A DNA stretch of 7,022 bases from Psychrilyobacter sp. (GCA_023145315.1 JAGLEA010000211.1:1-7022), one strand, 5' to 3'; counted from the first letter of the stretch, positions 1 through 6,335 are shown. The notes: generated by a model from the sequence alone, not told the origin. Program-made: numbers and translations.

Positions 1-270
1 AGAAAAAATGGAAGTATATTTTTATTCATAATATTTACAATCATAAGTTTTAGTGTAGCTATAAAATTATGTAGAACCTTAGAAGAAGTATTCTTGTTTT
101 TCTTGTTTGGATTATTATTACTATGGTTGAATAAAAGAAAAGAGGGAAAATTAATTCGACCTACTGTTTCATATTTAATAATGTTTGGGTGTCTAGGATC
201 ATATTTAAATGAGGAATTCTATAGTTTGATAGTGGAAAGAATAGGAGCACTTATTGCTGTAATTTCATAA
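1..270 (+). CDS. Partial membrane protein, C-terminal end, unrecognised
   Basis: An open frame enters from the left edge and runs 89 codons to a TAA at 268-270, so the N-terminus lies outside the window. The visible part is very hydrophobic. Likely membrane segments are at residues 5-22, 30-43 and about 54-69, and the last 14 residues (76-89) are also apolar. A basic stretch, NKRKEGK at 44-50, follows the second segment and is probably cytoplasmic by the positive-inside rule. I recognise no family. The downstream response regulator starts 42 bases after the stop with no terminator between, so the genes may be co-transcribed. A functional link to the two-component system is possible but unproven. 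The frame has no stops, and its composition is typical of a real membrane protein. Confidence 0.7.
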   Translation, partial: RKNGSIFLFIIFTIISFSVAIKLCRTLEEVFLFFLFGLLLLWLNKRKEGKLIRPTVSYLIMFGCLGSYLNEEFYSLIVERIGALIAVIS

Positions 271-296
271 TAAAAAGGTATTATTTATATAAAATT

Positions 297-304
297 AGAG
301 GTGA
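297..304 (+). promoter_or_regulatory. Ribosome binding site that fixes the response regulator start
   Basis: AGAGGTGA lies 8 bases before the ATG at 313. The in-frame GTG at 301 falls inside this motif and has no comparable site of its own upstream. The ATG is therefore the better start. Confidence 0.7.
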
Positions 305-312
305 AAGAAGTT

Positions 313-975
313 ATGAAAATATTAGTTGTAGAAGATGAAGAAAATATAAGAAAAATATTAGTAAAAATACTCAAATTAGAAGATTTTGAAGTTTTAGAAG
401 CTAGTGATGGTGCTATGGCAATGGATATTTTTTATAGTGAAAAAATAGATCTAATAATTCTAGATTGGATGTTACCTAAGATTAATGGAATAGAGGTTTT
501 AAAGATGGTTAGACAGGAGTCTAACATACCCGTACTTATGCTTACGGCTAAAACACAAGATGATGATGAGATAGAAGGCTTAGAAATAGGTGCAAACGAT
601 TATTTAAAAAAACCTTTTAGTATAAAGATAGTGATTACCCGTGTTAAAAAATTATTAAACCTAATAGGAAATAATAAAAAATATGGTGATTTAGAATTAG
701 ATCTAAATCTTCACAAAGTATTAGTAGAAGGGATAGATTCAAATATTTCACCAAAGGAATTTGAACTACTAAATTATTTAGTGTTAAATAAAGGGATAGC
801 TCTTAATAGAGAAAAAATATTAATTGATGTCTGGGACTTTGCATATGACGGTGACTCGAGAACTGTAGATACTCACATTAAAACTTTAAGAAAAAAAATA
901 GGAAAGGGGTATATAAAAACAGTGAGAGGAGTAGGGTATAAATTTGAGGTGGAAAAAAACAGTGGAAAAATATAG
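313..975 (+). CDS. OmpR/PhoB-family DNA-binding response regulator
   Basis: This is the cytoplasmic output half of a two-component system: a receiver domain joined to a winged-helix DNA-binding domain, 220 residues, the usual length for the family. Counting from the ATG at 313, the receiver (about 1-117) begins MKILVVEDEE. It has the acidic pocket at E7-D8, the phospho-accepting D51 in LIILDWMLP, T78 in LTAK, and the conserved K100 before P101. The C-terminal domain (about 123-216) has the typical SPKEFELL start, the recognition-helix region RTVDTHIKTLRKK and the wing motif TVRGVGYKF. An upstream in-frame GTG at 301 would add four residues but is less well supported. The 3' end overlaps the histidine kinase by 14 bases, so the two are translated together. 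Target genes cannot be told from the sequence; autoregulation is common in the family but no binding site is evident here. Confidence 0.95.
   Translation: MKILVVEDEENIRKILVKILKLEDFEVLEASDGAMAMDIFYSEKIDLIILDWMLPKINGIEVLKMVRQESNIPVLMLTAKTQDDDEIEGLEIGANDYLKKPFSIKIVITRVKKLLNLIGNNKKYGDLELDLNLHKVLVEGIDSNISPKEFELLNYLVLNKGIALNREKILIDVWDFAYDGDSRTVDTHIKTLRKKIGKGYIKTVRGVGYKFEVEKNSGKI
946..952 (+). promoter_or_regulatory. Ribosome binding site for the histidine kinase, inside the regulator gene
   Basis: GAGGTGG sits in the last codons of the response regulator, 9 bases before a GTG at 962. The longer alternative start, TTG at 944, overlaps this motif and has no good site of its own. GTG 962 is therefore preferred, giving a 14-base gene overlap. 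Confidence 0.65.
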
Positions 976-2398
976 ATTGAAAATAATTCATAAAGTATTT
1001 TTGTTTTCACTTGGACTTGTTACTTTAGTCATATTAGGCGGGATATACATAAATAATAATTTTTTAGAAGAATTTTATTCAAAAAAAAGAATAGAACAAT
1101 TAAAAGAAGCTAGGGAATTAATAACAGAAAACGGTGTTCCAACAGAAGAGATGATAGAAAACTACTCTCACAAATATAATATCACTATAAATATAAGGGG
1201 TGAGATAAGTAAATCGGATCAAACTTTCTATCAAAATCAACGTAGACTAAATAGAAAAGAGATGACCATGTCTTATCAAAATTTAAAATTTGATAGTAAT
1301 AATGAGGGAAATAGAATTAATACTCACATGGGGATGAAAAACTTAGAATACTACAAGCTCCTACCAACTGGTGAGTTAGTTATTTTAAAAATATCTCTAG
1401 ACTCGATAAAAAGTACTGTTGGAATAGTTAATAAATTTTATCTTTATACAGGATTAATAATTTTAATCGGCTCACTATTCTTTATATATCTTTTTTCTCT
1501 TCATATAACTAGACCTGTGCTAATCCTTAATTCTATTATTAGTAGGATGGTTAAGATGGATTTTTCACACAGAGCTGATCTAAAAAGTGGAGATGAATTA
1601 GAAGAATTAGGGACAAATATCAATTTTTTGTCTTTGGAGTTAGAAAAAAATATAAACTCACTCAAACTATCTAATATAAAACTACAAGATGAGGTAGAGA
1701 AAATAAAAAAAATTGATGAACTACGAAAAGATTTTATTGGGAGTATTACTCATGAGATAAAAACTCCTATAACAGTTATAAATACTCACGCTGAGATGAT
1801 TCTTTATGATATGGTAGAAAATAAAAAAGAGGAAAAAGAATACCTTAAAACTATTATATCTGAGGGTGTGAATATAAATGATCTTTTAAATAAGTTATTA
1901 GAAATAATAAAACTAGAGGAAACAATAGGGGATTTAAAAGAAGAAGAACTTAATATTTCAAATATGATAAAAGATGAAATAAATAAATATAAGATAGATA
2001 TAGCAGAAAAAAAAGTTGAATTAAAATTAAATTTAGGAGATAAAGTCAGTGTTTTAGGAGATAGATTTCAAATAAGACAAGTTTTAACTAATATAATGAG
2101 TAATGCTATCTCATATGTAGATGAAGGTGGAAAGTTAGACTTTAATATACTAGACCTAGGTGATAATATAGCTATAGAAATTATAAATACTGGATCAACT
2201 ATTCCTGAAGATAAATTAGAAAATATATGGAAAGCATTTTATAGAGTAGAAAAATCTAGAAATAGAAAATATGGTGGTGTAGGGTTAGGATTAACTATAG
2301 TAAGTAGAATTTTAGAAAGACATAGATCAAAATATGGAGTTGAAAATCTAAAAAATGGAGTTAAATTTTGGTTTACTCTAAAAAAAAATATAAGGTAA
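962..2398 (+). CDS. Membrane sensor histidine kinase, partner of the upstream regulator
   Basis: This protein autophosphorylates on histidine and passes the phosphate to the regulator encoded just upstream. From the GTG at 962 it has 478 residues. In order: transmembrane helix 1 (about 10-30), an extracytoplasmic sensor region of about 125 residues (32-158) with no domain I recognise, helix 2 (about 160-181), a HAMP linker (about 182-234) and a coiled stretch. Next come the HisKA dimerisation domain with the phospho-accepting H264 in SITHEIKTP, and the ATP-binding domain. The latter has the N box around N377 and N381 (LTNIMSNAIS), a G1 box reading INTGSTIP in place of the classical DxGxG, an F box near AFYRVEK, and the G2 box GGVGLGL (438-444). 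The NTG form of G1 occurs in other kinases of low-GC bacteria, so activity is expected. The sensed signal is unknown. No terminator separates it from hflX. Confidence 0.93.
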   Translation: MEKYRLKIIHKVFLFSLGLVTLVILGGIYINNNFLEEFYSKKRIEQLKEARELITENGVPTEEMIENYSHKYNITINIRGEISKSDQTFYQNQRRLNRKEMTMSYQNLKFDSNNEGNRINTHMGMKNLEYYKLLPTGELVILKISLDSIKSTVGIVNKFYLYTGLIILIGSLFFIYLFSLHITRPVLILNSIISRMVKMDFSHRADLKSGDELEELGTNINFLSLELEKNINSLKLSNIKLQDEVEKIKKIDELRKDFIGSITHEIKTPITVINTHAEMILYDMVENKKEEKEYLKTIISEGVNINDLLNKLLEIIKLEETIGDLKEEELNISNMIKDEINKYKIDIAEKKVELKLNLGDKVSVLGDRFQIRQVLTNIMSNAISYVDEGGKLDFNILDLGDNIAIEIINTGSTIPEDKLENIWKAFYRVEKSRNRKYGGVGLGLTIVSRILERHRSKYGVENLKNGVKFWFTLKKNIR

Positions 2399-2455
2399 TG
2401 GTATACTTAGAATATAGAAAACCATAGGGCAAAATTTAAGAACGCAAGGATAGTT

Positions 2456-2463
2456 AGGAGGGG
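2456..2463 (+). promoter_or_regulatory. Strong ribosome binding site of hflX
   Basis: AGGAGGGG, a near-perfect match to the 16S rRNA tail, lies 6 bases before the ATG at 2470 and supports that start. Confidence 0.75.
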
Positions 2464-2469
2464 TAGAAG

Positions 2470-3768
2470 ATGGCAAAAGTAAAAGGTTTTATAGATAGTG
2501 AAAACCTGCGTGCAATCGTAATTGGAATAGAGGTTTTTTCAAGAAAAAGTGAAATTTCATTAGAAAATTCATTATCAGAGTTAAAGGAATTAGCTCATGC
2601 AGCAGGAATAAAAACAGTATATACTATGAGTCAAAAGAAAAATAGAATAGAAGTTGGAACATACCTAGGAACAGGAAAGTTAGATGAGATAAAAGCTCTA
2701 GCTGCACGACATGATGCTGAGATACTGCTAGTAGACGATGAACTTTCTGGAATACAAATAAGAAATTTAGAATCAATATTAGATCTAGAAATCATAGATA
2801 GAACTAGTTTAATACTAGATATCTTTGCAAATAGAGCAAAGAGTAAAGAGGGAAAACTACAAGTAGAGTTAGCTAGATTGAGATACGAAAAACCTAGAAT
2901 TGTAGGGGGAAGTACTCAACTATCAAAACAAGCTGGTGGGATAGGGTCTAGAGGTCTAGGAGAAAAAAAAATGGAGCTAGACAGGCGAACTATTGATAAA
3001 AAAATTAGTGATGTAGAAAAAGCTATAGAAAAATTGAAGAAGCAAAGAGAAGTTCAAAAAAACAAAAGGAAAAAAAGTCATTTAAAAACTGTAGCCTTAA
3101 TAGGATATACAAATGCAGGGAAATCGACGTTAATGAATACTTTTTTGAGAATAAATAATCCTCTTATGAGTAAACAAGAATCTCCTACAGCAGATATGCT
3201 TTTTGCTACACTAGACCCATTTCATAGAAAGGTAAAATTAAAAGATAACTTAGAATTTATATTAACAGATACAGTAGGGTTTGTTAGTAAGTTACCACAT
3301 GCATTAGTGGATGCTTTTATGTCTACTCTAGAAGAGGTAAAAGATGCTGATCTACTACTATATGTTGTGGATGTATCTAATGAAGAATATGAGCATCAAC
3401 TTATGGTGACAAAAAATGTAGTAAAAGAACTAGGTGCAGAGGATATTCCATTTGTAATAGTACAAAATAAAAAGGATAGATTAAGTATAGAAGAATTAGA
3501 AGAGATAACATCTCCTTTAGAAACTTCTGTTCCTATCTCTGCTTTAACTGGAGAGGGATTAGGGGATTTAATAGATATTGTAGAAGAGAGAATACTAGAG
3601 GATTATAAATTAGTAAATTTAAAAATTTCATTTGAATTTGGTAGTGAAGCTAATTATATACTAGAAAATATGAAAGTACAGAAACATGAATATTTAGAAG
3701 ATGGACTATATGTAGAAACTTATTTAAATGAATATGATTTAGCTAAATATAAAGAGTTTGTAATATAA
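2470..3768 (+). CDS. hflX: Ribosome-associated GTPase HflX
   Basis: HflX is a translation-factor-class GTPase that binds the large ribosomal subunit and, in characterised bacteria, splits stalled ribosomes under stress such as heat or antibiotics. The protein has 432 residues, normal for the family. The N-terminal HflX domain covers about 12-200. It includes VGTYLGTGKLDEI (62-74) and the family signature GGIGSRGLGEKKMELDRR (156-173), followed by a basic, charged helical linker (about 174-204). The GTPase core has G1 GYTNAGKS (212-219), a G2 region ATLDPF (246-251), G3 DTVGF (267-271), G4 NKKD (333-336) and G5 SALTGEG (357-363). A C-terminal domain follows to residue 432. All nucleotide-binding motifs are intact. 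It starts 71 bases after the histidine kinase with no obvious promoter or terminator between, so read-through from the two-component genes is likely. Confidence 0.97.
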   Translation: MAKVKGFIDSENLRAIVIGIEVFSRKSEISLENSLSELKELAHAAGIKTVYTMSQKKNRIEVGTYLGTGKLDEIKALAARHDAEILLVDDELSGIQIRNLESILDLEIIDRTSLILDIFANRAKSKEGKLQVELARLRYEKPRIVGGSTQLSKQAGGIGSRGLGEKKMELDRRTIDKKISDVEKAIEKLKKQREVQKNKRKKSHLKTVALIGYTNAGKSTLMNTFLRINNPLMSKQESPTADMLFATLDPFHRKVKLKDNLEFILTDTVGFVSKLPHALVDAFMSTLEEVKDADLLLYVVDVSNEEYEHQLMVTKNVVKELGAEDIPFVIVQNKKDRLSIEELEEITSPLETSVPISALTGEGLGDLIDIVEERILEDYKLVNLKISFEFGSEANYILENMKVQKHEYLEDGLYVETYLNEYDLAKYKEFVI

Positions 3769-3801
3769 AAATGGATTATTTTAGGACGTTTAAACTTTTT
3801 C

Positions 3802-3830
3802 TTGACACTTTAACTTAGTTCAAGTATACT
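3802..3830 (+). promoter_or_regulatory. Near-consensus sigma-70 promoter for the transporter operon
   Basis: TTGACA (3802-3807), a perfect -35, and TATACT (3825-3830), five of six at -10, are separated by the optimal 17 bases. Transcription should start near 3837, about 120 bases before the transporter ATG. It is the best promoter in the window. An 8-base palindrome, GTTTAAAC (3788-3795), lies just upstream and may be chance. Confidence 0.85.
3807..3825 (+). promoter_or_regulatory. Candidate operator: 19-bp imperfect palindrome in the promoter spacer
   Basis: The arms ACTTTAACT (3807-3815) and AGTTCAAGT (3817-3825) are inverted repeats matching at 8 of 9 positions around a single central T. 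The element fills the spacer between the -35 and -10 boxes and touches the last base of the first and the first base of the second. A dimeric regulator bound here would block RNA polymerase. MerR-type activators also bind between the boxes, but usually where the spacer is 19-20 bases, so with 17 bases a repressor is more likely. No candidate regulator gene is adjacent. The binding protein is unknown. Confidence 0.55.
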
Positions 3831-3873
3831 GGATAGGTAAAAAATAAAATTAAATAATTCTTAGAGAAAACAG

Positions 3874-3924
3874 AGAAGATTAAAAAGACCTAAGTATTTA
3901 GGTTGCTTTTAATCTTCTTTTTTT
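3874..3924 (+). terminator. Intrinsic terminator between hflX and the transporter, inside the transporter leader
   Basis: The outer stem pairs AGAAGATTAAAA (3874-3885) with TTTTAATCTTCT (3907-3918), a perfect 12-bp match. A small internal loop leads to an inner stem of ACCTAA (3888-3893) with TTAGGT (3898-3903) around a GTAT loop. Seven T residues (3918-3924) follow. The hairpin lies downstream of the promoter at 3802-3830 and 32 bases before the transporter ATG. It can therefore end hflX transcripts, and it must also be passed by transcripts from the transporter promoter. No second promoter fits between it and the gene. It may act as an attenuator or as a leaky terminator. Confidence 0.85.
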
Positions 3925-3956
3925 AGAGCTATTTAGTTTAAAATCGGAGGTAATTT

Positions 3957-5273
3957 ATGAAATTAATGGAAAAAATAGGGTTTAAAGAGAATAAGCAGAT
4001 GTGGGCTTTTTTAACAGTGGTAATGTCAGGACAGATAATATATTCTGCTTTTGAAGCATTTAAAGGAACATTTTTATTAATGCTTACAGATGTACTAGGA
4101 GTAACGAATACTGAGATGGGAATACTGTTCAGTTTAATAGGTATTGCTATGTTTTTTTATATTCCTGGTGGTTGGTTTAACAACAGATTTATGATTAGAC
4201 ATATTTTAATGACTAGTTTAGTAGTAAGGTTTGTAACTTTAATGGTTATAATTCTATTTACACCATCGTTTTCTGTATTAGCAGTAATAGCTGCAACTTG
4301 GGGAATTACAGATGCTATATTCTGGCCAGCAGTTGTAAATGGAGTAGGAGTATTATCGAGTGATCACAATAAAGGGATGGCTTTTGGATTATTAGAATCT
4401 ATTAGAAGAGCAGCAGAAATGGGTATGAATTTAGTTTTAGCAACGCTTATTACAACAATTGGTGGAGCAGTAGTTTTAGCTCAGCAAGGTGTATTTAGAA
4501 AAGGTATGTTTGTATATGCACTACTTATTTTACCAATGATATATTGTGTATATAAATTTGTTCCTGAAAATAAAGTGGCTGAATCAACAGATGGTCAAAG
4601 TAAAAATACAGTAGCTTTAAAAGGCTTGATAGCAGTATTTAAAATACCTATGGTATGGATGGCATCTCTAGCTTCACTTACAGTTTACTGGTGTTATATT
4701 AACTTAATTTATACAGTTCCATATTTACAAGCAGTATTTCATATATCAACTGCCCAAGCAGCTCTATTTGGAATAATAAATACAGCAGCAATGGGAATCG
4801 TAGCTGGATTAATATCAGGTATTATTTCAGACTTCGTATTTAAATCATCTATAAAAATGATGTTTGTTGCTTTATTGGCAACAGCAGTGACTTTATTAGG
4901 AATTATTGTATTACCTAAAACAGCAGCAATGTTATGGCCAAATTTAGGACTATTATTATTGTTTTCATTCTCAATATTTTTGGCAAAAGGAATAATAATG
5001 GCACCTATTGCAGAAATTAAAATTCCTGAAGAATATAGAGGAGCATCTATGAGTATTGGTTCTTTCGCTGCCTACGCTTCAATATTTTGGGCATATGCGT
5101 TAAATGGTAAACTTATTGATACTTATCCAAATAATCCAATTATAGCATATCAAAAAATATTTACGATAGGGATGGTTGTAGCATTAGTAGGGTCAGCTTG
5201 TGCATTAATTGTATTAATAGCTCAAAAGAAAGCTAGATTAGCAGAAGAATTAGAAGGAAACGGTGGAAACTAA
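3957..5273 (+). CDS. MFS transporter, probably for a glycerophosphodiester or related organophosphate
   Basis: This is a major facilitator superfamily permease of the inner membrane, 438 residues, with about twelve hydrophobic helices. Approximate positions are 15-35, 53-70, 80-100, 104-124, 141-168, 183-200, 229-252, 266-290, 300-318, 328-348, 362-382 and 401-423. A polar cytoplasmic loop lies at about 202-222, between the two halves. The loop 2-3 motif is degenerate (GGWFNNRF, 71-78), and a related GIISD sits at 288-292 in the second half. The overall look recalls the YihN/YqcE group of sugar-phosphate-like permeases; this is an impression, not a search result. The start is well supported: GGAGG at 3946-3950 lies 6 bases before the ATG. 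The stop TAA overlaps the ATG of the phosphodiesterase gene (TAATG), implying coupled translation and a shared substrate route. The substrate is inferred from this pairing only. Nucleoside, sugar or sugar-phosphate import remains possible. Confidence 0.88.
   Translation: MKLMEKIGFKENKQMWAFLTVVMSGQIIYSAFEAFKGTFLLMLTDVLGVTNTEMGILFSLIGIAMFFYIPGGWFNNRFMIRHILMTSLVVRFVTLMVIILFTPSFSVLAVIAATWGITDAIFWPAVVNGVGVLSSDHNKGMAFGLLESIRRAAEMGMNLVLATLITTIGGAVVLAQQGVFRKGMFVYALLILPMIYCVYKFVPENKVAESTDGQSKNTVALKGLIAVFKIPMVWMASLASLTVYWCYINLIYTVPYLQAVFHISTAQAALFGIINTAAMGIVAGLISGIISDFVFKSSIKMMFVALLATAVTLLGIIVLPKTAAMLWPNLGLLLLFSFSIFLAKGIIMAPIAEIKIPEEYRGASMSIGSFAAYASIFWAYALNGKLIDTYPNNPIIAYQKIFTIGMVVALVGSACALIVLIAQKKARLAEELEGNGGN
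5262..5266 (+). promoter_or_regulatory. Ribosome binding site of the phosphodiesterase, inside the transporter tail
   Basis: GGTGG lies in the last codons of the transporter, 6 bases before the ATG at 5273. With the TAATG stop-start overlap, it points to translational coupling. Confidence 0.55.
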
Positions 5274-5989
5274 TGTGGGGGAAAACTGTAATACTTTCTC
5301 ATAGAGGAATATCAGCTAACTATCCTGAAAATACAATGCTTGCTTTTAGAAAAAGTTACGAAGCAGGAATGGATGGTATAGAGCTAGATGTACAATTTAC
5401 AAAAGATAGGGAATTGGTAGTTGTTCATGACGAACTTTTAGATAGAACAGTTAATGCAACTGGATATGTTAAAGATTTTACATTAAAAGAGTTAAAAACT
5501 ATGGATGCTGGAGTATTCAAAGGTGAAGAGTTTAAAGGGGAACAAATCCCTACTTTAGACGAAGTTTTAGAATACTTTCAAGGGAAAGAAAAGATAATAA
5601 ATATAGAGCTTAAAACTGGAGTGTTTTCTTATTTTGGGATTGAAGAGAAAGTGATTGAATGTATAAAAAAATACCAATTAGAAGATTACGTGTATATAAC
5701 AAGCTTTAATCATTTGAGCATAGCTAGATTTCAAGGATTAACAAAAAAAATAGAATCTGGAATTTTAATATATGATACTCAATTTGATATTCAGAAATAT
5801 GCAAAAACTTATAATCAGGATATAGTTAATCCTAGTATTGAATACTTTGACCTATGTAGAGAAACATTTCTAAGTATGATATCAAAAGGTAAAAAAATTA
5901 CAATATATACTGAGGATAAACCAGAAAAAATTAGAGAATTAATATCTTTGGGAATTAATGTAATTACCAATATAGAGATTACTAGTTAA
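5273..5989 (+). CDS. Glycerophosphodiester phosphodiesterase (GDPD), cytoplasmic type
   Basis: Enzymes of this family hydrolyse glycerophosphodiesters such as glycerophosphocholine or glycerophosphoethanolamine to sn-glycerol 3-phosphate and an alcohol, using a divalent metal on a TIM-barrel fold. The protein has 238 residues, typical of short bacterial forms. The GDPD signatures are intact: H10-R11-G12 and PENT (18-21), the metal ligands E37 and D39 in GIELDV, the second catalytic H52 in VVVHDE, and E112 with K114 in NIELK. The HRG motif begins only ten residues from the start and there is no signal peptide or membrane anchor, so the enzyme is cytoplasmic like UgpQ, not periplasmic like GlpQ. 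This suits a substrate brought in intact by the transporter encoded immediately upstream, whose stop codon it overlaps by one base. A strong terminator follows. The exact head-group preference cannot be read from the sequence. Confidence 0.95.
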   Translation: MWGKTVILSHRGISANYPENTMLAFRKSYEAGMDGIELDVQFTKDRELVVVHDELLDRTVNATGYVKDFTLKELKTMDAGVFKGEEFKGEQIPTLDEVLEYFQGKEKIINIELKTGVFSYFGIEEKVIECIKKYQLEDYVYITSFNHLSIARFQGLTKKIESGILIYDTQFDIQKYAKTYNQDIVNPSIEYFDLCRETFLSMISKGKKITIYTEDKPEKIRELISLGINVITNIEITS

Positions 5990-6009
5990 TATTTATTTTC
6001 ATTATTGTC

Positions 6010-6042
6010 AAAAAAGCTAGTAATTTTATTACTAGCTTTTTT
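6010..6042. terminator. Strong intrinsic terminator ending the transporter-phosphodiesterase operon
   Basis: AAAAAAGCTAGTAA (6010-6023) pairs perfectly with TTACTAGCTTTTTT (6029-6042) around a TTTTA loop, giving a 14-bp stem with A and T tracts on its two sides. It starts 20 bases after the phosphodiesterase stop. The symmetry would let it work on both strands, but no minus-strand gene arrives here. Confidence 0.9.
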
Positions 6043-6072
6043 CTATACCTTTAATTTTTTTGGAAAATATAG

Positions 6073-6101
6073 TTGAAAATGAAAATAATATAGGGTAAAT
6101 T
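6073..6101 (+). promoter_or_regulatory. Weak candidate promoter for the 60-codon gene
   Basis: TTGAAA (6073-6078) and TAAATT (6096-6101) have 17-base spacing, but the -10 matches the consensus at only four of six positions. The upstream terminator implies that the small gene needs its own promoter in this stretch. The region is so AT-rich that other pairings are possible. Confidence 0.3.
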
Positions 6102-6104
6102 TAT

Positions 6105-6122
6105 ATAGAGGGTTCCCTTTAT
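6105..6122 (+). promoter_or_regulatory. Inverted repeat upstream of the 60-codon gene, possible operator
   Basis: ATAGAGGG (6105-6112) and CCCTTTAT (6115-6122) are inverted around TT, with one mismatch that would be a G-U pair in RNA. The GC-rich core AGGG/CCCT stands out in an AT-rich region. The two-base loop is too tight for a good RNA hairpin, so a DNA-binding dimer site is more likely. It lies 30 bases before the small gene's ATG. Confidence 0.35.
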
Positions 6123-6152
6123 CGTGATTAATTTGAAAAAAGGAGGCACATC

Positions 6153-6335
6153 ATGAGAGAAGCTGTTAAAGATAATAGTCAACTTAATCCTGATTTTCGT
6201 GAAGAATTACGTTTTCATGATTTCTTACCAGAATTACTTACCTACAAAGATATAATTCCAGAAGCTAAGATTAGTATGGAAGAAAAAGCTTATTTTTTGT
6301 ATAATATTTCACCTGATATTGAGAACTCACTATAA
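6153..6335 (+). CDS. Small acidic protein of 60 residues, unknown function
   Basis: I do not recognise this protein. The case for a real gene is strong. AAAAGGAGG ends 6 bases before the ATG (AGGAGG at 6141-6146), the best ribosome binding site in the window. The frame ends directly at a perfect terminator, and another terminator lies upstream, so the gene forms its own transcription unit. The product is soluble and acidic, with 13 Asp/Glu against 7 Lys/Arg, and has no signal peptide, membrane segment or cysteine. It has three prolines in the first 36 residues and aromatic residues through the middle (FHDFLPELLTY, 21-31). The second half, KISMEEKAYFLYNI (39-52), could form an amphipathic helix. 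It might be a small regulatory or adaptor protein, but nothing in the sequence assigns a role. Its neighbour uvrA is convergent, so a shared operon is excluded. Confidence 0.65.
   Translation: MREAVKDNSQLNPDFREELRFHDFLPELLTYKDIIPEAKISMEEKAYFLYNISPDIENSL

Noticed and set aside
226..284. Possible promoters before the response regulator (TTGATA at 226, or TTGCTG at 254 with TATTAT at 279)
   Set aside because: TTGATA has no acceptable -10 at 17 bases; the second pair has a weak -35 and a 19-base spacer. In such AT-rich DNA this is not better than chance.
2361..2407. TATAAG (2389) and TATACT (2402) as -10 boxes for an hflX promoter
   Set aside because: No credible -35 lies 16-18 bases upstream of either. 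Read-through from the kinase gene is an adequate explanation.
2398..2425. Small inverted repeat ATGGT / ACCAT between the kinase and hflX
   Set aside because: Only five paired bases across an 18-base loop and no T tract, so it is neither a terminator nor a convincing operator.
3837..3956. Riboswitch or T-box in the transporter leader
   Set aside because: The stretch before the hairpin is about 37 AT-rich bases with no conserved T-box or known riboswitch core. I also see no clear match to the antiterminator targets of the BglG/LicT family.
5979..6024. Alternative pairing of ATTACTAG at the end of the phosphodiesterase gene with CTAGTAAT in the terminator stem
   Set aside because: An eight-base match could in principle compete with the terminator, but the perfect 14-bp terminator stem is far stronger. 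It is likely a chance repeat.
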